64,000 bases of DNA from Candidatus Cloacimonas sp. (lineage in GTDB: Bacteria; Cloacimonadota; Cloacimonadia; Cloacimonadales; Cloacimonadaceae), in NCBI GenBank assembly GCA_039680785.1, contig JBDKSF010000025.1:28463-92462 (forward strand), read 5' to 3'. A program made the position numbers and the translations under genes. How positions within the stretch are numbered: position 1 is the stretch's first letter; every line of letters starts with the position of its first letter. Below, in pieces: positions 46,831-55,371 of this stretch. The notes under the pieces were generated by a model. It saw only the letters and a program-made list of their open reading frames with translations, ran no database searches and was not told the origin of the DNA.

Positions 46831-47268
46831 TTAGAGATCATCATCGTTGTCGTTATCGTCGTCGTAGAAATCGTCTTCCTCGTCTTCGTCTTCGTCCTCA
46901 TCTTCGTCTTTGTCTTCGTCCTTGTCAAAATCGTCCGAACCGCCAAGATCTTCAATAAATCTTTCCGAATCGTCAATGGTTTCTTCCGCTTCTTCTTCGC
47001 TCATTTCTTCTCCTAAGAAAGGATTTTCCTGTTTCTGAGCAGCAAGTTCCGCTTCCAGCAATTCTGCTTCAGCAAGTTCGGAAATATAATCCGGAACTTC
47101 ATTTTCAGCCACATGATTCATAGCCAGCACGGCTATTTTATCAGGAAATTTTTGTTTCACATAAGTAGGAAACTGGAGCAAACGGCTTGCTTCCAATTGA
47201 GCTAATAGGCAGAACAAATAGTTCATATCGGCTTTTTCCAGAAAGTTTTCAATTTTCTCGTTAATCAT
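46831..47268 (-). CDS. Omega-like (RpoZ) protein with acidic repeat tail
   Basis: 145 residues. Residues about 14-65 fit a divergent RNA polymerase omega pattern: an NYLFCLLAQLEASRLLQF helix, then KIAVLAMNHVAENEVPDY, matching the omega stretch before the usual I-x-Y end. The location after gmk is the classical position of rpoZ. The second half is almost pure Asp/Glu, with a C-terminal DEDEDEDED-type run. AGGAG lies eight bases before the ATG. Omega identity is an inference from context and a weak motif. Confidence 0.5.
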   Translation of the reverse strand: MINEKIENFLEKADMNYLFCLLAQLEASRLLQFPTYVKQKFPDKIAVLAMNHVAENEVPDYISELAEAELLEAELAAQKQENPFLGEEMSEEEAEETIDDSERFIEDLGGSDDFDKDEDKDEDEDEDEDEEDDFYDDDNDNDDDL

Positions 47269-47359
47269 ACATTTTCTCCTGTGTTCCGTAAATTAGGGAT
47301 GGCAGATTATTTTCCGTCACAATTTGCCGCTGCGGAAATCGGCAACCCATATATAAGGG

Positions 47360-47383
47360 GGTGACAAATATTGTCTTGTCACC
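47360..47383. other. Hairpin in the gmk/omega-like intergenic gap
   Basis: GGTGACAA (47360-47367) / TTGTCACC (47376-47383), perfect 8-bp stem with an 8-nt loop, in the otherwise empty 207-bp gap between gmk and the omega-like gene. No U-tract follows. Confidence 0.6.
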
Positions 47384-47475
47384 ACTTGTGCTATCCTTTT
47401 GGAAAAGGAAGCAGATAGAACATTTGTGGTAGCGGAAATGGGTGAGCATTGAACTGACCTTTTTTTTAGGAAGCT

Positions 47476-48093
47476 TCATTCCTCGCCAATGAAATCAGCA
47501 ATGGGATTCAGATATCGGTTCACCCGATTTTCTTCTGCTCTGATAATAGCCAAAACATCTTCAATAGCTGTCTTTAGCTCATCATTAATAACCAAATAAT
47601 CATATTCGGAAATATGAGTAACTTCTGTGCGGGCAATTTGGAGGCGTTTGGTAATTTCGTCATCACAATCCGTAGCTCGTAAAATCAAACGCTGTTTTAA
47701 CACATCCATCGAAGGAGGCAGAATAAAAATTTTTACATAAGGAATATCAGAAGCGCTGATCAGAGAAGCACCTTGCACATCAATATCTAAAATAACATGA
47801 TGCTTCTTTGCCAACTGGCTTTTAATAAAGCTTTTAGAAGTACCATACCAATTTCCGAAGACCTGTGCGCATTCTAAAAAATCGCCTTCTTCCTTGCGTT
47901 TTAAAAAATCTTGCTCACTTACAAAGTGATAATGAATTCCATTTTGTTCTGTTCCCCGCGGCTGGCGCGTGGTATAAGAAATGGAATAATCAATATTATC
48001 CGAAACCTTCAAGATCTCGTTCAAAATGGTACTTTTTCCACCCCCTGAGGGTGCGGAAAGGATAATCAGAAAGTTGGGGATTTTGGAGATCAC
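47476..48093 (-). CDS. gmk: Guanylate kinase
   Basis: 205 residues, family-typical: P-loop SAPSGGGKST at about 13-22, GMP-binding SYTTRQPRGTEQNGIHYHFV, and DIDVQGASLI. It converts GMP to GDP with ATP. The start is GTG at 48093, with only a weak upstream ribosome site; no better start is available before the P-loop. Downstream of gcvH by 26 bp. Confidence 0.96.
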   Translation of the reverse strand: MISKIPNFLIILSAPSGGGKSTILNEILKVSDNIDYSISYTTRQPRGTEQNGIHYHFVSEQDFLKRKEEGDFLECAQVFGNWYGTSKSFIKSQLAKKHHVILDIDVQGASLISASDIPYVKIFILPPSMDVLKQRLILRATDCDDEITKRLQIARTEVTHISEYDYLVINDELKTAIEDVLAIIRAEENRVNRYLNPIADFIGEE

Positions 48094-48119
48094 AGAGTAA
48101 AAACTGCCCTTAGTTTAGC

Positions 48120-48497
48120 TCAAGGAATTAATTTTTGATATTCTGCCGCACTAAGCAGGTTTTCCATCTCATCTTTATTGGAAAGCTTGATTTTGAACAG
48201 CCAACCCTCTTCGTAAGGGGATTTATTGATTAAATCTGGGCTATCTTCCAATTCGTTGTTCTTTTCTTCCACTTTGCCACTAATGGGGCTAATTAAATCT
48301 TCAGCTGCTTTTACGGCTTCTATGGAACCACAGGGTTCACCGGCTGCCACATTATGTCCAATTTCCGGCAGTTCAACAAAAACAATTTCACCCAGCTCGT
48401 GTTGAGCAAAATCGCTAATACCGACAATGGCAGAATCGCCATCAATACGAACCCATTCATGGGTCTCAGTGTAAAATAGATCATCCGGGATTGTCAT
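48120..48497 (-). CDS. gcvH: Glycine cleavage system H protein
   Basis: 125 residues. The lipoyl attachment site is in SIEAVKAAEDLISPISG, Lys63, with the typical H-protein start (HEWVRIDGDSAIVGISDFAQ) and C-terminal EEGWLFKIKLSN. It shuttles the aminomethyl group between the P, T and L proteins, none of which lie in this window. AGGGAGG precedes the ATG. Confidence 0.97.
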   Translation of the reverse strand: MTIPDDLFYTETHEWVRIDGDSAIVGISDFAQHELGEIVFVELPEIGHNVAAGEPCGSIEAVKAAEDLISPISGKVEEKNNELEDSPDLINKSPYEEGWLFKIKLSNKDEMENLLSAAEYQKLIP

Positions 48498-48559
48498 AAT
48501 TTCCTCCCTTACCGGATATTATTCTTGCATAGCCCAAATCTTAAAATGGTGATTTTATG

Positions 48560-51121
48560 TCAAGAATAATCGGGTTTGATTTCTTCATCCTCCCCGAAAT
48601 TGATAAGATATAACAATTTTTGCACTTCGTTAACCAGCTCATCCGGTAAAAGGGGTTTGCTTAATAATTTATCAACTTTTGCCTCGGCGGCTCGTTGTTG
48701 AACATTATGATCGCTGAATCCAGTGTAAAGAATAACAGGAATGTTCCTTTTGGCTTTGATTCTGGAAGTAAGTTTCATTCCATCCAGCTGAGGCATAGTT
48801 ATGTCGGCAATGACCAAATCAAAATTTTCCGGATTGGATTCGAAAGCATCAATGGCTTGATTTGAATTATTGAAGGATTGAACCATATAGCCAGCGTTGG
48901 TCAATGCCTGACTGAAGATATCAGCCAAATCTGGTTCATCATCTACAACCATTAGTTTGGCAGGAATAAAAGGATATGTTTTGGGCTGTTCTTCTTGTCT
49001 GACTTCTTCCGGGGCATTTACGATAGGCAGAAAAATGTGAAAACTGGTTCCTTCGCCCTGAATGCTGTGGACAGTGATAAATCCTTTGTAACCGGTTACG
49101 ATTCCGTGCACAATGGATAAACCCAAACCCGTTCCTTCTCCTGCTGCTTTGGTACTGAAATAGGGGTCAAAAATACGATTGATAATTTCAGGTGCGATGC
49201 CAAATCCTGTATCACTAACTTCCAAATGTAAATAGTCCCTTTCCAATTCTATATGAGGGTCTATGCCAATAAGTTCAAATCCCGAAATTTCATTTAGCTT
49301 GATGGAAAGAGTTCCGCCATCGGGTCGCATAGCATGAAATGCGTTGTTGGCAAGATTAATCAGAACTTGTTGCAGTTCAGTTACATCTGCCATAATGTAA
49401 CGATTACAATCTATCTCTGTTTCGATGTAAATATTGGAAGGCAAGGTTGCTCTAATCATTGGCAGAGCATCTTCAATTACTTCTTTTACGCAGACCTGTT
49501 CTACATCCGGTTCACTTTGACGGCTGAAGGTTAGGATCTTGCCGATCAAGCTTTTTCCTCTTAAACAGGCCTTAATTGCCTGATTTAAATCGAGGACTGC
49601 CGTTTCTGGGTCGTTAATTTTGCCTCTGGCTAAAGCAATGTAACCGGCTATGATTGTTATAATGTTGTTAAAATCGTGTGCTATGCCACCGGCTAAAGTG
49701 CCAATGGATTCCATTTTTTGTGACTGACGCAGCTGGCGTTCCAAATTTTTCAGTTCAGTTATATCCCGCGCAATAAAAATTAGTTTGGAAGGGTTTCCCT
49801 CTTCGTCAGTAATGACAGAAGCACTAATCAGACAGGGGAAATTGATGCCCTTGCCGTTATCGAAAGTGATTTCTAAATTTCTAACGGGTATGCCTTTGCG
49901 TAATTGGGAGAACATTTGATAAAGAGAACGCTGTTCCCAATGCGGAACAATATCTTTGGCGGAAAGAACATTATGCAAGATACTGTCTTCATTTTCCAGC
50001 CCCAGCATTTTTAGCCCCTCGGCATTGATGCTTATTACACTTCCCTGCAAATCGGTAACGATAATGGCTTCGGGAGAAGTTAAAAGTATTTTTTGGGTTT
50101 GTTCTTCTGCTTCTCTAAGCTTCATTTCAGTGCGAGTCCGCTCTTCAATTTCCTGAACTAATTGTTCTTTTTGAGCGAAAAACTTTTCTATCAATAGGGC
50201 GATGGCTCCGAATTCGTTATTCTTTTCCACCAGCGGTTTTATGTATTCTGGATCATCATTACTTAAGGAACTGGAAATCAATTGCAGAGGGGAATTAATC
50301 CACTGTTGAATAAGGATAAATTGAAGCAGCAAAAAGATAAAGATGAATCCCAAAGTTCCGAAAAGAATCAAATTTCCCAATGAACGCAACTGCCTAAGAT
50401 AGGGATTGGAACGGGTAAAATTAAGCCAAGCAATTTCGTAGCCGTTGAGATCATTTAAAGGAAAAGTGATTACCGTTTTATAATGGTCTTTGCTACTATT
50501 TTTTTCCGGGACGGGCTTGCTTAAACTTAAGGTTACGCTAAGATCAAGAAGCTTTGTAAATTCACTTAGCCGTTTTTGATCCCAAATTTGGGCAATAAGT
50601 AGATAGCCACCTACTTTTCCTTCGCGCATAGAATCACTGGCGGAATGAATGCTGCCTACGGAATTTTCCAGAATTAAATGCTGATAGCGGGAAAAATGTT
50701 GAACTGCTTTTCCTTGTTTCAGAGAATCAAGTAAAATCGGTTCTGTAAGCACTGTTTCTAATTCGGGATGGGATTCACTGTAGAGATTCAAGAGCAGATT
50801 TTTATCTGTATCGTAAACCTGAACCAGATTGTAGCCAAAAGAACTGATCAAAGGAGTAAGCAATTTCTCGGTGCGAGGAATATTATGGGAAGTAACGGCA
50901 TCGTATATATCTGCGTTTATGCTGTATTCATCCAAAAATCGCATCTGCTGATCATTTCGGGTGGCAATTAAAGCATTCAGGGCAAGGCGTTGCTGATTAT
51001 TATCGTATTCAATGTAAACTTTCAGCTCTTTATGTTTGATATAATTGAACAGATAGAAGAAAGCTCCGAATACAAGAGCTATAACAATAAAGAGCAGTAA
51101 TAAGCGTTGGGATATTTTCAC
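48560..51121 (-). CDS. Hybrid sensor histidine kinase
   Basis: 853 residues: transmembrane helix (about 6-28), CHASE4-like periplasmic sensor (about 30-240), second transmembrane helix (about 245-270), HAMP-like linker, PAS domain (about 340-460), HisKA (GTLAGGIAHDFNNIITIIAG), HATPase_c (NLANNAFHAMRPDGGTLSI; GEGTGLGLSIVHGIV), and a C-terminal receiver (MVVDDEPDLADIFSQAL; phospho-Asp in ADITMPQLDG). The start lies 24 bp after the second secretin gene, so it probably belongs to that operon. Confidence 0.93.
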   Translation of the reverse strand: MKISQRLLLLFIVIALVFGAFFYLFNYIKHKELKVYIEYDNNQQRLALNALIATRNDQQMRFLDEYSINADIYDAVTSHNIPRTEKLLTPLISSFGYNLVQVYDTDKNLLLNLYSESHPELETVLTEPILLDSLKQGKAVQHFSRYQHLILENSVGSIHSASDSMREGKVGGYLLIAQIWDQKRLSEFTKLLDLSVTLSLSKPVPEKNSSKDHYKTVITFPLNDLNGYEIAWLNFTRSNPYLRQLRSLGNLILFGTLGFIFIFLLLQFILIQQWINSPLQLISSSLSNDDPEYIKPLVEKNNEFGAIALLIEKFFAQKEQLVQEIEERTRTEMKLREAEEQTQKILLTSPEAIIVTDLQGSVISINAEGLKMLGLENEDSILHNVLSAKDIVPHWEQRSLYQMFSQLRKGIPVRNLEITFDNGKGINFPCLISASVITDEEGNPSKLIFIARDITELKNLERQLRQSQKMESIGTLAGGIAHDFNNIITIIAGYIALARGKINDPETAVLDLNQAIKACLRGKSLIGKILTFSRQSEPDVEQVCVKEVIEDALPMIRATLPSNIYIETEIDCNRYIMADVTELQQVLINLANNAFHAMRPDGGTLSIKLNEISGFELIGIDPHIELERDYLHLEVSDTGFGIAPEIINRIFDPYFSTKAAGEGTGLGLSIVHGIVTGYKGFITVHSIQGEGTSFHIFLPIVNAPEEVRQEEQPKTYPFIPAKLMVVDDEPDLADIFSQALTNAGYMVQSFNNSNQAIDAFESNPENFDLVIADITMPQLDGMKLTSRIKAKRNIPVILYTGFSDHNVQQRAAEAKVDKLLSKPLLPDELVNEVQKLLYLINFGEDEEIKPDYS

Positions 51122-51145
51122 TGTTTCATTCTCCGTTTCTCAGGT

Positions 51146-52309
51146 TTAACTTTTGGTAGATCGCGATTCCAGCAATCTGTCTATAGCATTATCTACAATC
51201 TCAGCTTTGATGGTTATAACAAGTTCTCTTTCTTTTTTCTCAACTGTGTTGTAACCGGTTAGATAGCGTATGCCAAAAACCCACCAGGGTAGGTCTTTCA
51301 GGAATGGAATGCCACTGCGGACTTTGGTTTCGTCTGTATCAAACATACCGGCTATGGCAATTTCTTCATTACTGAACATAATTACATCCGTAGAGGAAGT
51401 GCTTTTGGTGATGATGGTGGAAACATCACTGGGAACTCCACTGGAGCGTTCAATATTTAGTTTCAGGTAAATTACTTCTTCATCATCCACTTTGACAATA
51501 GTGGGTTCCACATCCATTATTACGCCTGTGGAGAAAAAGGACTCCACAGTGTTGCCAGCTTCATCAACTCGCTTGACGGAAATATCTTGTCCAACCTGTA
51601 TATGTCCTTTGCGGGCGTTGGAAACTCTAATATTGGGCTTGGCAAGAATAGTTCCTTTTTGCTCCGTTTCTATGGTCTTTAGCAGAGTATTTATGTCAAT
51701 AGTGTAATTACCTGCTTCGGTGGATGTCCCAACGGACAGATTCATCGGAGCGGTTACTTGCGAGGCACCCGAAAATCCGGCATTTACTTTTACTTTGCCG
51801 TCCACCAGGGTTGACCAGTCAATTCCTAACGATTTAGAATAGCTTTTATCCACCAGCATTATAACGGCGTTAATTAAGACCTGTTTATCTTTAGGGCTAA
51901 CTCCCTCGGGTAATTTTGTCGTATCCTCAGTAGTACCAACGGCAGAAGTTCCTTCTTTTATGTCCGTCCCTATGCCTGATGCAGATTTGTCTTGAATGGC
52001 AATATAACCAACCGCTTCATTGCGAATAAGATTATTTTGCAAAAGGATCAAATCCAATGCCTGAGTATATTCCAAATTATTAATCGGCACATCTAAAGGT
52101 CCATTATAAGAGGAAAGGTTAATCAGTTTTTTCCCTGTGTCTCTGATAAAATAGGGCTCCAAGATCTGTAATGCTTCATTGATCTTGAGATCTTTGCTCA
52201 AAGTGATGGTTTCCTTATCTTTTTTGGTTTGCCCCAAAATTCCTGTAATGCATAATGCCAATATCAGGCAAGTTAAGATAATCATTTTTTTCATTTGGAA
52301 TAACCTCAT
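51146..52309 (-). CDS. Short secretin of the second pilus/secretion system
   Basis: 387 residues: signal peptide (MIILTCLILALCITGILG), one N-domain (KINEALQILEPYFIRDTGKK), a Ser/Thr/Gly-rich linker, and the secretin beta domain with MFSNEEIAIAGMF and SGIPFLKDLPWWVFGIRYLT. It lacks the several N-domains of PilQ/GspD and is shorter than the first secretin. ATGA overlap with the upstream gene; AAGGA just before the ATG. An internal ATG at 52291 is possible. Confidence 0.88.
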   Translation of the reverse strand: MRLFQMKKMIILTCLILALCITGILGQTKKDKETITLSKDLKINEALQILEPYFIRDTGKKLINLSSYNGPLDVPINNLEYTQALDLILLQNNLIRNEAVGYIAIQDKSASGIGTDIKEGTSAVGTTEDTTKLPEGVSPKDKQVLINAVIMLVDKSYSKSLGIDWSTLVDGKVKVNAGFSGASQVTAPMNLSVGTSTEAGNYTIDINTLLKTIETEQKGTILAKPNIRVSNARKGHIQVGQDISVKRVDEAGNTVESFFSTGVIMDVEPTIVKVDDEEVIYLKLNIERSSGVPSDVSTIITKSTSSTDVIMFSNEEIAIAGMFDTDETKVRSGIPFLKDLPWWVFGIRYLTGYNTVEKKERELVITIKAEIVDNAIDRLLESRSTKS

Positions 52310-53172
52310 TTTTCCTTGATTATGGTTAATACCTGGTCTTCTTCGTAGCCATATTTATTTACTTTAAAGATTGCTCTGCCTTCTTTGGCATCAATTTGAT
52401 ACAAATATCCCCAGAGAACTCTATCGCCCGGGCTGAAAATTCGAATTATGCCTTTATTATCGCGAATAAATGCTTTGTTTTCGGTAATAGCGATAAGCGT
52501 GCTATTATCAATATCCGTTAAACGAGTATCAATGTCATAGTCCGGTATATTTTCATGAATGCGGGGTTTAAATAGTTGATAGGCGGCAACATATTTTTCT
52601 ATTTTCTTAGCAGTTAATTCAGAGATAGGAACTCCTCCCTGCTGATAATGAGTTCTAAACACAACGGAAAAATCAATGGTGTCGTTATTGGCAGTTCCCG
52701 CCAGGGAGATATCCTCAATCGTAATGAGCGCTCTCTGATATTCCAGATTGCGAGTGAAATCCACAAAATCAAGGTAATTGCTTTTTCCTGATAGGACATA
52801 CTCATTGAAGGTTCCAGAAGTGCCTTCTTTATTATCTCCTTTACCTGAGATGGCAAAATCGTAGATAATATCTTTATCCATCCACTGCAATATTCGCAAT
52901 AAATAATCGTAAGTAATCGTCGGAGTATCTACATCAATAATTGCTTTGCTCCGCTGACTGGCAAGAGCAATTTGCATATTTCTTTCGCGTTCCAGTTCTT
53001 CTCTGTTTTCCATCATACTTTTAATATTGGCTATCTGATGGGTCAAGTCCTTATTTTTGGCTTTCTGTTCGTTCAATTTACTTTGTCTGCTGTTATTAAT
53101 TGCATAAGTAATGGCGCCGGTTACGATCAGCAAACTTGCCAGAACTAATGTATTGCGTGCGGTATTAGTCAT
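52306..53172 (-). CDS. PilO-PilP-like fusion protein
   Basis: 288 residues: transmembrane helix (about 9-24), coiled coil (about 28-70), a PilO-type ferredoxin-like domain (about 80-185, with VDFTRNLEYQRALITIEDIS). A C-terminal PilP/GspC-like domain (about 225-288) has RIFSPGDRVLWGYLYQIDAK then GRAIFKVNKYGYEED. In the first pilus operon these are two separate genes. Overlaps its neighbours by four bases on both sides. Confidence 0.78.
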   Translation of the reverse strand: MTNTARNTLVLASLLIVTGAITYAINNSRQSKLNEQKAKNKDLTHQIANIKSMMENREELERERNMQIALASQRSKAIIDVDTPTITYDYLLRILQWMDKDIIYDFAISGKGDNKEGTSGTFNEYVLSGKSNYLDFVDFTRNLEYQRALITIEDISLAGTANNDTIDFSVVFRTHYQQGGVPISELTAKKIEKYVAAYQLFKPRIHENIPDYDIDTRLTDIDNSTLIAITENKAFIRDNKGIIRIFSPGDRVLWGYLYQIDAKEGRAIFKVNKYGYEEDQVLTIIKEK

Positions 53173-55349
53173 CTTAACACTCCCTCTCTGATATTTTTCA
53201 GGTCTGTGATTGCCTGCCTATAAATATCGGAATTGGGGTATTGAGAAATAAGAGAATCATAAAGTTGTTGAAAACGGCTGTTTCCAGTGGCAAAATCAAT
53301 TCTTGCCTGCAGCAAAACGCTATAGGGATAGTAATAATCCGTAGTTCGCAAATTTGGTTCCAAAGTAAGGGAAGCGGTTTTATAGTCCTCATCACAATAA
53401 AGACGATAGGCAATCCACCAGCGGATTAAAGGTATCAGAGAACTATCTTCGTATTTGGTAAGCAATTTATGCCCTTGGAATCTATAATCCAGCATATTAA
53501 CTTTATTGATGGAAGCAAGAAAATCCTGGAAGTCCTTTGCCAAATTACGATTATTGCCAAGTTCATTACCAACGGGCTGAGGGATATTTTCGGGAAGAAT
53601 AAGAGGCAACACTCCATAATTATAGGCAATGCCCAAACCGTTAGTTTTTGTAGATACGGCTTTATGATAGGAAGTATTTCCGTTTACAGCTTTGGGTCGG
53701 GTTTTTGCCGATGTGGGTTTTGGAGTTGTGGTTATTTTTTGGATCAGTTCGGGGTTTTCTTCGGCAAATTCACTTTCTATGCCTTGAACCCAGTCAACTT
53801 CCGGTAGGGTAAAATCCATTTCAAAATTCCATATTTTCTTTCTTCGGATTTCTGCATTAGTAACTTTGCTGATTCTGGCATCAGGCAAAGAATTGGCAAG
53901 GCGTCCGATATTTTCTCTGCGAGAAGTGGTGCCGCTGATAAAAATTCGATTTTCTTTATCTGCTTTTTTTAAATTGGTTAGCCAGCTGGAAGGGTGGCTG
54001 GAAAAACTGGCATTCAAGATATCAAACATTTCTGTCCAGCGATTCTTTCCCGTTAAAATATTGCCGATTTGAGTAATATTTTCCTTGTAACTGTTAATTT
54101 CCGTTCTGATTTGTTCCAGAATGGCGTTTTCCGCTTTCAGACGGTTTAAAGTAAATTCCAGTTCCTGATTTGCCGAGGTGTATTTTTTGAGGTTTTGATT
54201 CAAAGTAAGATAGTGGATGGTAAAAAACATCACTAAAGCGAAGATAAGAGATAGAACAATGAAACCGTGCCAAACAACTTTCAGCTCTTTCTGCTCTTCC
54301 AATAGTTTAGATGGGAGAAAATTACTTTTGGTAAATATTGGATTTTCATAATTCAGGGCTTTGTAAGCAAGAGCGATAGCCAAGCCATAAGGACAGAGTA
54401 TTTCATCATTAATTTCACTGTCTCCGGTGCGAGTGATCGTCAGATTGGGAAAATGCAAAATTCTCACATCGAGGTTAATATTTTGCGTATTCATATAATC
54501 ACAGAGTTCTCTGCTTGCCAAATCTCCTGCCAGAACAATTTCATCTGGCTCAACCAATTGAGCGCTATCCAAAGCTAAGGCAATTTTGGAATTGATTACT
54601 TCTGGTTCGGGCTTGCTTTGCGTGATTTGTAGAGGAAGAGTAGCAGTCCAATTTCCGCCCTGAAACACATAAATTTTGCGAAATTCAATTCCCAGATAGG
54701 CAAGAAGAACTGTCTTGCCTTCTTCAAAAATTTTCGTATAGCGGAAATAATCCGTTAAAATTAAGTCATTGGCGTCAGCTAACTTGTAAAATAATTTTAG
54801 ATGGGCTTCTTCGGCATAATCTTTCAGCATATTGAGCAGCATATTGGGCCCTGTATATAACCAGTGTTGTTTGTTACTCGCCGTTTCTACTATACAGGAA
54901 CTCCATTCTCCGGATTTCAATTGCAGTTTGTTCAGATTCAGTTTGCGAAATTTTACCATATCTTTTTTGGTTATTTTACCGGAAACATCTCTGATTATGT
55001 GTTCTTCATGGATATTTAAAGCGATGATCCCATCCTGGAGATTAAATTTGGAAAGCATAACTGTGGTCGGTTTTGCATTCGTAGATGGTAAAACTGATCC
55101 CTTATCTTCTTCTTCTGGAGAACTTAGTTGGTCAAATTGTCCCAAATCAAGATTTTGAATTTCTGTGGGGATAAAACCTGCAGTAGGGCTTCCGGCTGTA
55201 ATATGATCTACTTTATACCAATCCGAATCCAGTTCTAAACTATCCAATCCCATTAAGAAAGTATCAGATTCATCTTTTCGTAGATAAACTATCCGGATAA
55301 ATAAGCCATCCTGAACTATAGCATACGCCTCTTTTGCCTTCTTTTTCAT
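53169..55349 (-). CDS. PilM-PilN-like fusion with C-terminal helical repeat region
   Basis: 726 residues. Residues about 1-345 look like a degenerate PilM/actin-like domain (VLLAYLGIEFRKIYVFQGGN; LDSAQLVEPDEIVLAGDLAS). A transmembrane helix follows at about 358-380, then a coiled coil and a PilN-type domain to about 525 (ILNASFSSHPSSWLTNLKKA; FISGTTSRRENIGRLANSL). A TPR-like C-terminal part follows (RLYCDEDYKTASLTLEPNLR; YPNSDIYRQAITDLK). The canonical actin phosphate motifs are eroded, so ATP binding is doubtful. Domain borders are approximate and assigned by eye. Confidence 0.72.
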   Translation of the reverse strand: MKKKAKEAYAIVQDGLFIRIVYLRKDESDTFLMGLDSLELDSDWYKVDHITAGSPTAGFIPTEIQNLDLGQFDQLSSPEEEDKGSVLPSTNAKPTTVMLSKFNLQDGIIALNIHEEHIIRDVSGKITKKDMVKFRKLNLNKLQLKSGEWSSCIVETASNKQHWLYTGPNMLLNMLKDYAEEAHLKLFYKLADANDLILTDYFRYTKIFEEGKTVLLAYLGIEFRKIYVFQGGNWTATLPLQITQSKPEPEVINSKIALALDSAQLVEPDEIVLAGDLASRELCDYMNTQNINLDVRILHFPNLTITRTGDSEINDEILCPYGLAIALAYKALNYENPIFTKSNFLPSKLLEEQKELKVVWHGFIVLSLIFALVMFFTIHYLTLNQNLKKYTSANQELEFTLNRLKAENAILEQIRTEINSYKENITQIGNILTGKNRWTEMFDILNASFSSHPSSWLTNLKKADKENRIFISGTTSRRENIGRLANSLPDARISKVTNAEIRRKKIWNFEMDFTLPEVDWVQGIESEFAEENPELIQKITTTPKPTSAKTRPKAVNGNTSYHKAVSTKTNGLGIAYNYGVLPLILPENIPQPVGNELGNNRNLAKDFQDFLASINKVNMLDYRFQGHKLLTKYEDSSLIPLIRWWIAYRLYCDEDYKTASLTLEPNLRTTDYYYPYSVLLQARIDFATGNSRFQQLYDSLISQYPNSDIYRQAITDLKNIREGVLR

Positions 55350-55371
55350 TATATATCCTCAAAGTCCATTA

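Noticed and set aside
47261..47479. 72-residue ORF bridging gmk and the omega-like gene
   Set aside because: Its ATG overlaps the gmk stop, but the only GAGG is almost adjacent to it, it contains a hairpin, and the composition looks non-coding.
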